This document shows, in pieces, positions 52,763 to 61,660 of a DNA stretch of 64,000 nt. A program made the translations under genes and the position numbers. Positions within the stretch are counted from its first letter, which is position 1. The number at the start of each line of letters is the position of its first letter. The stretch comes from Olsenella sp. KGMB02461 (lineage in GTDB: Bacteria; Actinomycetota; Coriobacteriia; Coriobacteriales; Atopobiaceae). The notes beneath the pieces are model-generated. The model had not been told where the DNA came from. It saw only the letters and a program-made list of their open reading frames with translations, and did no database searches. The stretch spans positions 806,001-870,000 of the forward strand of contig NZ_JABAHI010000008.1 in NCBI RefSeq assembly GCF_012584445.1, given 5' to 3'.

Positions 52763-54121
52763 TTAGTAGGCAGACACGGGGTTGAAGGTGCACCAGAAAG
52801 GCCAGACGATAGGCTCGGTCTCCAACACCTTTTGCAGCTCGTCGGAGAGCAGCGACTTCTTGATGGCCACCTCGTACACGAAGTTGTCGAACCACTCATC
52901 GCCGCAGACGTAGTAGCCGTTGTGGCCGACCTTCTTGCCATGGACCTCGGTGCCCCAGGAGTTTTCGATCTTCCACTTGTCGGGCTTGCCGTCGACCAGG
53001 TTGACGCCGGCGATCATCATGGCATGGGTAGGCAGGCTTTCGCGAGTGAGGTAGCGCTGGGCCTTATCCATGGAGAAGTCAACGCCAAAGAGCTCGTCGA
53101 AATCGTAGAGGTCCATGTCCATGACGCCGGCCTCTTCATCGCAGTGCTGCAGCACGTCGCAGCCAAACCAGACAGGCTCGCCGCTCTTGAGCTGGTCGAT
53201 GACCAAGCCCTTGAGGGTGTCCATGTCCACATTGAGATAGAGGTTCTCGCGCTCAGGGATCTGATCGGAATCCTCGATGGCATAGAGGCGCTTGTAGGGG
53301 TTGCCCTCGCCTGGGACATTGATGACGCCAATGTAGTCATCGAGGTCGATGCCCACGTACTTCTTGTAGAACTCCAGAGGGGTAAGCCCATAGATGCCAT
53401 GGAACTTCTTCTTGGTGTCGGTGTACTCGAAATCCACCTTCACCGGGGGCTCGCCGAAGGCAACGCACAGCATGCGATAGACCTCGTCGAGCATCTGGGC
53501 CTGGGCTTCCTCGATCTTCTTGTCATCCGCACCTTCGCGCACCAGCGAGCGGATCTTGAGGCCGTCCTGGCGCAGCAGGTGGGAGAGCTGGGTGTTGATC
53601 TGGGCGGTGTTGTTGGTGCACGCGGTCTCCACCATGGCGGCATGAGGCACTACGCCGTACTTCTTGATAAGGCCGCAGACCATATCCCAGTCGCCGCCGT
53701 CCTGCATAGGGGCGCCGAAGAGCCAGGTGACCTCGCGGTCGTCGAAAGGCCTGCTCGCAGTGGCCGCCACATGCTCCAAGAACCAATTGGCACGCTCGAG
53801 CTTGTTGTAGAAGGCCAGATAGGCCTGGGAGAGCTCGAAGGTGCCCTGGGGCAAATCCAGGGTCTTCTCCACATGGAAGCGGCAGAAGTTCAAGCAGGCG
53901 AACATCCAGCAGCGGCCGGACTGCTTCTGATTGGCCACCGCCTGGCTGTCTACGTCGATAGAGAAGGCAAAGGCAGGCGTGGAGAGGTCTTTTGCCACCT
54001 GAGAGTTCTCAGAGGCGGCAAGGATGCCGTTCTTGGTGACCGCATTCTCTGCCACATGCTGGGTTTTTGCCTCGCTGTAAGACTTCGACATCTTGGCGAT
54101 GGCTTCTTTGGTAAGTTTCAT
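52763..54121 (-). CDS. pepC: Aminopeptidase C (bleomycin hydrolase family, C1B)
   Basis: 452 residues. The papain-like triad is visible: QKQSGRCWMFA (Gln and Cys, about residue 69), THAMMIAG (His, about 368) and KIENSWG (Asn, about 387). It forms cytosolic hexamers that remove N-terminal residues from peptides, giving amino acids for the transporters nearby. ATG 54121 has AAGGTGG 8 bases upstream; an upstream in-frame start gives four extra residues. Confidence 0.95.
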   Translation of the reverse strand: MKLTKEAIAKMSKSYSEAKTQHVAENAVTKNGILAASENSQVAKDLSTPAFAFSIDVDSQAVANQKQSGRCWMFACLNFCRFHVEKTLDLPQGTFELSQAYLAFYNKLERANWFLEHVAATASRPFDDREVTWLFGAPMQDGGDWDMVCGLIKKYGVVPHAAMVETACTNNTAQINTQLSHLLRQDGLKIRSLVREGADDKKIEEAQAQMLDEVYRMLCVAFGEPPVKVDFEYTDTKKKFHGIYGLTPLEFYKKYVGIDLDDYIGVINVPGEGNPYKRLYAIEDSDQIPERENLYLNVDMDTLKGLVIDQLKSGEPVWFGCDVLQHCDEEAGVMDMDLYDFDELFGVDFSMDKAQRYLTRESLPTHAMMIAGVNLVDGKPDKWKIENSWGTEVHGKKVGHNGYYVCGDEWFDNFVYEVAIKKSLLSDELQKVLETEPIVWPFWCTFNPVSAY

Positions 54122-54199
54122 AATGTATACCACCTTTACCGGGTTTGGTGTGAATAATTATGATTACGCCAGGGTGGGTCAGCACCCGTGCGGGATTGC

Positions 54200-55567
54200 C
54201 TATTCGAAGAGCGTCCAAGGCTCGCTGGGGCGGCTCTTGGTGTAGCCCTTCTGCCAATTCCAGAGGGGATGCTGCTCAAAGAAAGCGTCGGCATCGAACT
54301 CCACGCCGTCTGCGCGGCCGTAGCGGCCCCACATGCGCATGGCGCGGATATCGTCATAGCCGGCAGCCTTGCCGTCGCAGGAGCCTGCGGGATAGAAGGG
54401 GACGTTCCATACAGCATTGGGGTCGTCAGCCCAATACTGGGGATCCACGTCGTAATGGCTGCAGATGGTGCGGCTGGAGGGGTTGTTGTAGCCCACATAG
54501 ACGTCGTAGGTGTCTGCCAGCATCTTCTTGGCCAGCTCGCAGTCGATGGCGCCGGAATACTGATCGATAAGCTCCATCCACCGCTGGCGACGTGCCCCAG
54601 TCTGCTGGCGAGGGTCGTTGAATCCGTTGTCCTTGCACTCCAGGTTGCGAATGCGCGGGTCGAAGACCGCATTGCAGCCAAAGAAGCAGCCATCGGTCTT
54701 GCGCTCCAGCGCCTGGAACTTGAGCCCCTGCTCGTAGCGGGCGATCTCGCCTGTGTTGGTGTCTGCAATCAGCCAGGCATTGGCGTAACCGCCGTTGTTG
54801 CCCTTGTCGATGATCTCCACAAACTCGTCGATGGTAGTGGCGAACTGAGCGGCCTCGCGGACGCGCACATACTCAGGAACGCCCGACTCGTCATAGCCGT
54901 TGAAGCCCGCCAGCGTGGTCTCGGTGATAGCAAGGCCTGCCGAGGTCACGTAATAGTCTGTCATGGAATCCAGATAGCAAGGGACCGTTTGCATCACGAT
55001 GCGGTTACCCTCGTTGGGAGTGATGTCCAAGCAGACGTTGAAATACTGGCCGCTCCAAAAATCATCGAAGGACTCATGGGCCAGCACTGGATGACCGTCC
55101 TTGGTGGCAGAGCCGGTGGCGGCGATAGCCGAGCAGTGCGAGGCGCGGGGCACCATGACGTTGTTGGGCATGGCGCCAATGACTTTGGCGGCGTTGAGAG
55201 GCCACCAATAGCCGGTGATCTCGTAATAGGCGTTCCAGCCGATAAGCTCATCCACCGTTTGCGGGACCCCTGCGGCACTCAGGCCGTCGGCCATGCCTTG
55301 AAGCTCGTCGAGATAGCGCTCAGGGATCTTGTCCTTATGAAGGCGTACCGCCTGTTGACAGAACCAGTCATAGGTCATGCCGTAGACCTGAAGCGTCATG
55401 TACTTGTAAACCCTCTGGGCGTCGGCATACTCGTCGGCGAGCAGATACCCTTCTTGAAAGCCACATTCATAGGGGGTGCCAACGACCTTCACATGATGCC
55501 AGCCATTGACATCTTGTCGGCTAGCCTTCTCGAGCATTTTCTTTTGCTCAACGCTCATCTCACCCAT
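54200..55567 (-). CDS. C45-like Ntn-hydrolase (autoproteolytic acyltransferase/peptidase)
   Basis: 455 residues. The segment ASHCSAIAATGSATKDG near residue 143 carries the putative nucleophile Cys, followed by PVLAHESFDDFW, as in the C45/phospholipase B-like/acyl-coenzyme A:6-APA acyltransferase clan of N-terminal nucleophile hydrolases. About 140 residues precede the Cys and would be a propeptide or separate chain. No signal peptide. ATG 55567 has AGAGGT 5 bases upstream; an ATG at 55630 gives 21 extra residues. It lies between pepC and another APC gene; a peptide or N-acyl amide hydrolase role is inferred. Confidence 0.75.
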   Translation of the reverse strand: MGEMSVEQKKMLEKASRQDVNGWHHVKVVGTPYECGFQEGYLLADEYADAQRVYKYMTLQVYGMTYDWFCQQAVRLHKDKIPERYLDELQGMADGLSAAGVPQTVDELIGWNAYYEITGYWWPLNAAKVIGAMPNNVMVPRASHCSAIAATGSATKDGHPVLAHESFDDFWSGQYFNVCLDITPNEGNRIVMQTVPCYLDSMTDYYVTSAGLAITETTLAGFNGYDESGVPEYVRVREAAQFATTIDEFVEIIDKGNNGGYANAWLIADTNTGEIARYEQGLKFQALERKTDGCFFGCNAVFDPRIRNLECKDNGFNDPRQQTGARRQRWMELIDQYSGAIDCELAKKMLADTYDVYVGYNNPSSRTICSHYDVDPQYWADDPNAVWNVPFYPAGSCDGKAAGYDDIRAMRMWGRYGRADGVEFDADAFFEQHPLWNWQKGYTKSRPSEPWTLFE

Positions 55568-55786
55568 AGAGACCTCTTTTGCATTGGGTTCAACGGTTTT
55601 CGATGGGATATATATCCACGGTTTTCGCAAGTAATCCTTTTAATTATCCTGAAAGGCCCGCTCCATAGCGCTGCTACATCAGCCAAAACAAACCCTATGC
55701 GCCCTCCTGCGACGACCAGCGCAAAGGCCCATGCACACACCTGCATAAGGTGTTTTGGCGCGAGTGTCTCCCGGGGCTGCGTTGCG

Positions 55787-57256
55787 CTAGAAGGCTGCCA
55801 TGGAGAACAGGCAAAGCGCGGCCAGCGCCGCACAGAGCACGCAGCAGACGATGACTTTCTCATAACGTTTGAGGGTGCCGGCCTGACCGTTGGCCTTGAG
55901 GCCAAAGAAGAACAGCGGCAGCCCCAGAGCGAAGATGATGGAAGCCAGCATGAGGTTTTCGAGGCCCGCCGCGAAGACGAGGATGACGCCGAAGAGCGAC
56001 CCGGCAAGCCCTATGACAAAGGCGCGCGGCCTCGATGCCAGCTCGTGCGGCCACCCCTCGTAGCCCACCGCTTGCTTTACCAAGAACGCGCAGCAAAAGA
56101 AGTAGGCCGGCATGGTCATCACCGAAGTGATCGACACCAAAGTATCCCAGGCGTCAGGCCCCAACACGCAAGCGAACACAAGGAACAGCTGGGTGACCGC
56201 CGCGCTCCACAGAAGGGAGTGCCCTGGCGCACCATAGGCGTTGCGCTCTTTGAAGAAGGCGGGAAAGATCCCGTACTCGGCAGCCGAAGTGGGCATCTGC
56301 CCCTGCAGGCACATCCACACCAGCCAGGAAGACAAAATGGCCACCACGATGCCCGCAGACACCAGCACCCTTCCCCAGGGCCCCACAAGCCCTTGGAGGA
56401 TGGCGGCCGTAGAAGGGGAGCTCATGGATGCGATCTCATCCTGCGTAAAAGCGCCATAGGGCACCAGCGACACCAAGATGTAGAAGACCAAGGCCACAGT
56501 AAACGCGATACCCACCGCCCGGCCCACGGCCTTCTGGCTCACCGCGTCGCCCGAGACCACCACGGCGCCTTCGATGCCGATAAACACCCACAGCGTGGTC
56601 ATGAGCGCCGAAAGCGCTTGGGTCACCACGCCGTCAAAAGTGCCTCCTGCAGCACCTGTGGCAGCCGCATTGTAAAAGGACCCCTGAAAAAGGCCCCAGT
56701 CAAAGGAGCCGATGCACACCAGCACCAAAACCACGATAGGCACGAACTTGGCGATGGTACCCACCACATTGACGGACGCCGCCGTCTCGACGCCCCTGCG
56801 CGCCAATGCGTAGATAGCCCACACCACCACCGACGCACCCACGCAGGCCACAGGGGTGTTGCCAGCCCCCAGCGCCGGCACGAGCGGAGAGAACGTCGCC
56901 ATGATGAGCACGCCGTACGTGGCCATGGCGCAACAGGAAGTGCACCAATAGCCCAGCGCGACCAGGAATGCCACAAGTTTGCCAAAGCCGGTGTCGGCAT
57001 AGGAGAAGATGCCGTTGGTAAGGTCTGGCCTCACCTGCGCCAGAATGCGGAAGGTGGCGACCACAAACCCCATGCCCAACCCTGTCACCAGCCAGGCAAT
57101 GAGCGTGGCCGCGGGGCATGCCAGGCCCGCAAGCGTCGACGGCAGCGAGTAGATGCCGCCGCCCACCATGGCGGAGACGCTGATAGCCACAAGCCCCAAA
57201 AGGCCCACCCGGGCCGGTTGCACGGGTTTCTCGGCAGCAGTACGGCGAGACGACAC
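55787..57256 (-). CDS. Arginine/ornithine-type antiporter, APC superfamily
   Basis: About 489 residues, 12-13 membrane helices. SAMVGGGIYSLPS is the substrate loop, and GIEGAVVVSGDAVSQKA and TNGIFSYADTGFGKL are shared with the transporter at 47496-48944, so they are paralogues. Likely exchanges a basic amino acid for its decarboxylated or deiminated product. GTG 57256 has AGGGAG 5 bases upstream; ATG 57271 lacks a site. Confidence 0.9.
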   Translation of the reverse strand: MSSRRTAAEKPVQPARVGLLGLVAISVSAMVGGGIYSLPSTLAGLACPAATLIAWLVTGLGMGFVVATFRILAQVRPDLTNGIFSYADTGFGKLVAFLVALGYWCTSCCAMATYGVLIMATFSPLVPALGAGNTPVACVGASVVVWAIYALARRGVETAASVNVVGTIAKFVPIVVLVLVCIGSFDWGLFQGSFYNAAATGAAGGTFDGVVTQALSALMTTLWVFIGIEGAVVVSGDAVSQKAVGRAVGIAFTVALVFYILVSLVPYGAFTQDEIASMSSPSTAAILQGLVGPWGRVLVSAGIVVAILSSWLVWMCLQGQMPTSAAEYGIFPAFFKERNAYGAPGHSLLWSAAVTQLFLVFACVLGPDAWDTLVSITSVMTMPAYFFCCAFLVKQAVGYEGWPHELASRPRAFVIGLAGSLFGVILVFAAGLENLMLASIIFALGLPLFFFGLKANGQAGTLKRYEKVIVCCVLCAALAALCLFSMAAF

Positions 57257-57480
57257 AGAGGCTCCCTTCACATGACTTCGAGAAGGCAGCCATGACGCCC
57301 CTCCCCTCCAAGGATTACTTCCCTAGAGAAGAGGGGCGCAGAGGCGGCAAAGGCCAATCACTCAGCTCTTTCAAGAACCCGAGAAAGGCTTAAAGCCCGA
57401 AGGGCCCTCGTAGGCGCAGGCGCCTCGGGCAAGGACGGGCTCAGAGCCTGCGTCTCTGAGTGCAGAAAGACTGGCGGACA

Positions 57481-60400
57481 TCAGGCGATCATAACGCGGC
57501 CGGCGGGCTCCACAAGATAGGCCACCTCGGCATAGAGCTGGACAGACCCCGCGTCCACCTTGAGGGGGACGCCCAATCGCAGCGGGACGTCCTCCCCCGA
57601 GTCCACGAAGAGCTCCACGGAGTCCAGGCCGCGGTGGCGGTCGAGGATCTGGGCGAAGCGGCTGACGAACCCTTCGTCTAGCTGCCCGCTTGCCATGAGC
57701 ACCTCGAACACCTTGGGCTTGTTGGCGCGGTCATCCAGCTCCAAGGCCTCGATGGCGCGGGCCTTGAACTGGTCGCCGCGGTCGGAGCGATCCACAGACC
57801 CCAGGACGCGGATGAAGATGTCGCCCTCTACCTCGTCTGTGGTCAGGAGGCTGGCCGCCTCCTTGTAGGTCTTGGGAAACACCACCACGTCGATCTTGTT
57901 CTCCAAGTCTTCCAAGGTCACGATGGCCATGGGGTCGCCCTTTTTGGTGGTGCGCTTCTGGACGTCTGAAGCCATGCCGGCGATCCAGATCTCGCGATCG
58001 TCGCTCACCTGCTTGATTGTGGCGATGCCGTCGTCTCCCATCTGCTCATAGCCGTTGAGCACCTCGCCAATGGAGTAGCTGCGGGCCTTGGTGAGGGCGT
58101 ACTCGTAGGGCGCCAAGGGATGGTCTGAGACGTAGATGCCCAGCACGTCCTTTTCGAAGGCGAGCTTGAGATTGCGGTCCCACTCCTCGCCGTTGGGCTC
58201 CGGCAGGTCTTGGGAGAAGGCTGCGTCCGAGGCGTCGTTGAACATGTCGAAGAACGACACCTGGCCTGCGGCGCGGTCTTTTTGCCGCTTGGCAGCGGCA
58301 TCGATGATGTTGGAAGGGTCGGTCTTGTCCACAAAGCCCATCATCTGCTTGCGGGGGTAGCCGGTGGAGTCGAAGGCGCCGGCCTTGATGAGGGCCTCGA
58401 TGACGCGGCGCCCCACCTGGGAGGTGTCCACGCGGTCCACGAAGTCGTGGAGCGTCTTGAAGGGGCCGCCAGCGGCGCGCTCTTGGAGGATCACCTCGGC
58501 TGCGCCTTCGCCCACGCCGCGGATGCCGGCCAAACCAAAGCGCACGCCTTCGTCGGTGGCGGTGAACTCGGTGCCGGACTCATTGACGTCTGGAGGCAAG
58601 ACGTCGATGCCCTCAGAGCGGCAGGCGCTGATGTAGTGGACGATCTTCTCGGTTTTACCCGTATAGCTGGTGAGCACGGCCGCCATGTACTCGCGGGGGT
58701 AGTAGGCCTTGAGCCAGGCCGTCTGCATGACCAGGATGGCGTAGCCTGCCGAGTGGCTCTTGTTGAAGGCGTAAGAGGCGAACTCGAGGACGTCGTCCCA
58801 GATCTTCTGGGCCACCTCGCGCTTGTAGCCGTTCTTGACCGCGCCGTTGATCCAGTGGTCGTAGGTGGTCTCGTCGGAGCCGTCGTCCCAGTGAAAGACC
58901 GTGCTGGTGAGGAGCTTGATCTTCTTCTTGGCCACGGGCTTCCTGATGCGGGAGTCAGACTCGCCTGCGGAGAAGCCGCTCATCTGCACCGAGATCTTCA
59001 TGACCTGCTCCTGGTAGACCATGGTGCCATAGGTCTCGTCCAGGATGTCTGAGAGGCGCTCGTCGTAGAAGGCCACCGGCTCGCGGCCGTTCATGCGGTT
59101 GATGTAGGAGTCCACCATGCCGGCGCCCAGGGGGCCGGGGCGATAGAGGGCGATCAACGCCACTACCTGGCGATACTCCTTGGGCTGCATGGACTTGATG
59201 GTGGCGGTCATGCCGCCGGACTCCACCTGGAAGACGCCGGCGGTATGGCCTGCGCCCAGAAGCCTGTAGATGGCCGGGTCGTCGAAGGGGATCTTCTCCA
59301 CGTCGATGTCCACGCCGGTCGAGCCGGGCTTCAGCGTGGAGCGCACCGCCTCGGGAGCCGCGGCAGCGCTGGCGGCGTCTGCATTGTTGGCCAGGATGTT
59401 TTTGAGGGCCTTGGAGATCACCGTGAGGGTGCGAAGGCCCAGAAAGTCCATTTTGAGCAGGCCCATGTCTGCCACCGAATGGCCCTCGTACTGGGTGATC
59501 TCGTACTCGCTCTTGGTGTCCAGCTTGGTGGGCACGTGGTCGTTCACCGGCGTGGGGGCGATGAGCACCGCGCAGGCGTGGACGCCCTCGCCGCGGGTGA
59601 GGCCCTCGATGGAGAGGGCGGTGTCGATGACCTTGTGGGCCTCGGGGTCGTGGGCGTAGGCATCGGCGAAGTCAGGGCTGTAGAGGTCCTCTTTGCCGGG
59701 AGTCTTGTTGAGCACCATCTTGAGCTTGGCCTTGGGGTCGCCAGAGACCATCTTGGAGAGCTTCTGGCCCACATACACCGGGTTGTCCAGCACGCGGTTG
59801 GCGTCGTTGATGGCTTGCTTGGCCTTGATGGTGGAGAAGGTGATGACATGGCATACGCGCTCGGGGCCATAGAGCTCGCGCACGTGCTGCACGACCTCCA
59901 GGCGGCGCTCGTCGTCGAAGTCCATGTCGATATCGGGCATCTCGGAGCGCTCGGGCGACAGGAAGCGCTCGAACATGAGGCCGTTTTCCAGCGGGTCGAA
60001 GGAGGTGATGTTCATGGCATAGGCCACGATGGCGCCGGCGGCCGAGCCGCGGCCAGGGCCAACGCCGATGCCGTTGTCTTTGGCCCACTGCACGTACTCC
60101 TGCACGATGAGGAAGTAGTCGGCGAAGCCCTTCTCGCAGATGACCTTGTACTCGTACTCGAAACGCTCCAGGATGGACTCGCCGCCAATGCTGCGCTCGC
60201 GCCAGTCGTCGCCGTAGCGCAGGGCCAAGCCGCGCTCGCACTCCTCGCGGAAGCGCTGCTCCGAGGTCTCCCCTTCTTTCAGGCCAGGGAACTTGGGCAG
60301 GTACATGGACGACCAGTCCAGCTCGAAGTGGCACTTGTTGGCGATCTCGACGGTGTTGTCGCAGGCCTCAGGGCACCAATCGAAGAGGGCGCGCATCTCC

Positions 60401-61338
60401 TCCTCGGTCTTCATGTAGAACTCGCCCTCGCCAGGAGCCGTTTGGGTCATGCGCATGCGGCTCTCGTCGTCCAAGGTCTTGCCCATGCCAATGCACTGCA
60501 CCACGTCCTGGACGCCGGCGTCTCCGCGCAACAGGTAGTGGAAGTCGTTGGTGGCCACCACCTTGACGCCTATGGTGCGGGCCATCTCCACCAGCGTCTC
60601 CGAGAGCCGGCGGTCTGTCCAGCCGTCGCGCACCTCAAGGTGGTGCTCCTGGAGCTCCAGGTAGAAGTCGTCTGCCCCAAAGGTGTCGCGAAAGGTCGTG
60701 GCCCAGCGCAGCGCCTCGCCGGGGTTGTTGGCCATGATGTTTCGGGGAACGATGCCCGCCACGCAGGCCGAGGTGCAGATGACCCCCTCGTGATGCTCCT
60801 GGAGCATCTCCAACGTGACGCGGGGCTTGTAGTAGAAGCCCCTGGTGGCCGCATCAGAGACGATCTTCATGAGGTTCACGTAGCCGGTCTCGTTCTTAGC
60901 CAGCAGGATGAGGTGGTAGAGCTCGGGCTTATGGTCGCGGGACAGGGTGGAGTCCGGCGTGAAATAGACCTCGCAGCCAAAGATGGGCTTGATGCGAGGC
61001 TCCGGCTTCACCGTGTCAAGATCTTCGCCCCGCTCATGGCAGGCCATGTCGCGCTCCCACTGGGCATGGCGCACGGCATCTGCCGCGTCGGGCTCTTCTA
61101 CCGCACGGCCTTTCGCCAGGTTGTCCTTGTCGTGGAACCACTGGTCATAGTCTGGTTCTTGATGATTGATGGCATCGGTGGCCAACGCCAGCTCGGGCAC
61201 GCCGCACATGTTGCCGTGGTCGGTGATGGCCACGGCCGGCATCCCCAGATCCACGGCACGCTGCACCATGTCGCCCACACGGGTAGCGCCGTCCAGCATG
61301 GAGAAATCGGTGTGGTTGTGAAGGTGAACGAACGCCAT
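57481..61338 (-). CDS. dnaE: DNA polymerase III alpha subunit
   Basis: 1,285 residues. The PHP domain starts AFVHLHNHTDFSMLDGATRV. Polymerase active-site acids lie in MPDIDMDFDDERR (about 466-478) with GVGPGRGSAAGAIVAYA before them. Helix-hairpin-helix (GLAGIRGVGEGAAEVIL, about 940), OB (about 1130) and C-terminal clamp/tau-interaction regions follow. ATG 61338 is used because the canonical MAFVHLHNH begins there; 61371 would add 11 residues. Replicative polymerase of DnaE1 type. Confidence 0.97.
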   Translation of the reverse strand: MAFVHLHNHTDFSMLDGATRVGDMVQRAVDLGMPAVAITDHGNMCGVPELALATDAINHQEPDYDQWFHDKDNLAKGRAVEEPDAADAVRHAQWERDMACHERGEDLDTVKPEPRIKPIFGCEVYFTPDSTLSRDHKPELYHLILLAKNETGYVNLMKIVSDAATRGFYYKPRVTLEMLQEHHEGVICTSACVAGIVPRNIMANNPGEALRWATTFRDTFGADDFYLELQEHHLEVRDGWTDRRLSETLVEMARTIGVKVVATNDFHYLLRGDAGVQDVVQCIGMGKTLDDESRMRMTQTAPGEGEFYMKTEEEMRALFDWCPEACDNTVEIANKCHFELDWSSMYLPKFPGLKEGETSEQRFREECERGLALRYGDDWRERSIGGESILERFEYEYKVICEKGFADYFLIVQEYVQWAKDNGIGVGPGRGSAAGAIVAYAMNITSFDPLENGLMFERFLSPERSEMPDIDMDFDDERRLEVVQHVRELYGPERVCHVITFSTIKAKQAINDANRVLDNPVYVGQKLSKMVSGDPKAKLKMVLNKTPGKEDLYSPDFADAYAHDPEAHKVIDTALSIEGLTRGEGVHACAVLIAPTPVNDHVPTKLDTKSEYEITQYEGHSVADMGLLKMDFLGLRTLTVISKALKNILANNADAASAAAAPEAVRSTLKPGSTGVDIDVEKIPFDDPAIYRLLGAGHTAGVFQVESGGMTATIKSMQPKEYRQVVALIALYRPGPLGAGMVDSYINRMNGREPVAFYDERLSDILDETYGTMVYQEQVMKISVQMSGFSAGESDSRIRKPVAKKKIKLLTSTVFHWDDGSDETTYDHWINGAVKNGYKREVAQKIWDDVLEFASYAFNKSHSAGYAILVMQTAWLKAYYPREYMAAVLTSYTGKTEKIVHYISACRSEGIDVLPPDVNESGTEFTATDEGVRFGLAGIRGVGEGAAEVILQERAAGGPFKTLHDFVDRVDTSQVGRRVIEALIKAGAFDSTGYPRKQMMGFVDKTDPSNIIDAAAKRQKDRAAGQVSFFDMFNDASDAAFSQDLPEPNGEEWDRNLKLAFEKDVLGIYVSDHPLAPYEYALTKARSYSIGEVLNGYEQMGDDGIATIKQVSDDREIWIAGMASDVQKRTTKKGDPMAIVTLEDLENKIDVVVFPKTYKEAASLLTTDEVEGDIFIRVLGSVDRSDRGDQFKARAIEALELDDRANKPKVFEVLMASGQLDEGFVSRFAQILDRHRGLDSVELFVDSGEDVPLRLGVPLKVDAGSVQLYAEVAYLVEPAGRVMIA

Positions 61339-61660
61339 AAGACAGCTGCCTCTCGATAAAAAAGGAGTCACATTGCGCTTGGGACTATTGATAGTACCTG
61401 ACTCACCGCAGGTCTCGGGCTTTTGGCAGAAGGTTTTTCTCGGCAGATTCTATGACGTTGCCGTCAGGTAGTTCTATTTAATTTTTATATATTCTTCCTT
61501 GCCGAGAAACCCCTGCGTCCCGGCCTGTCGCCTAAGGAGTGGATGGCAACCTGTCGCGCCTGCGCGCCTCACAGGCCTTGAGGCGCCCTGAGGTTGTCGC
61601 GCCAAGAATCCCTTGATTGGGGGACAAACCTTGACACAGCCACAAGGTTAAGGAGCGCCG
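61339..61660. other. Intergenic region upstream of dnaE and the right-edge gene
   Basis: A 322-base divergent region that must hold promoters of dnaE and the plus-strand membrane gene. It contains an AT-rich core (about 61470-61498), a GTTTTTCTCGGCAG stretch near 61431, and the dispersed 20-base motif at 61497-61516 in the opposite orientation. No small gene seen. Confidence 0.6.
61497..61516 (+). repeat. Dispersed 20-base motif, copy B (intergenic)
   Basis: CCTTGCCGAGAAACCCCTGC, identical over 20 bases to 20421-20440, within the dnaE upstream region. Confidence 0.8.

Noticed and set aside
54188-57295. A 1,035-codon plus-strand frame opposite the C45-like and APC genes
   Set aside because: Long open frames are expected antisense to GC-rich genes; composition is His/Arg-rich and no domain is seen.
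59245-61359. A 704-codon plus-strand frame opposite dnaE
   Set aside because: Antisense shadow of a highly conserved gene.
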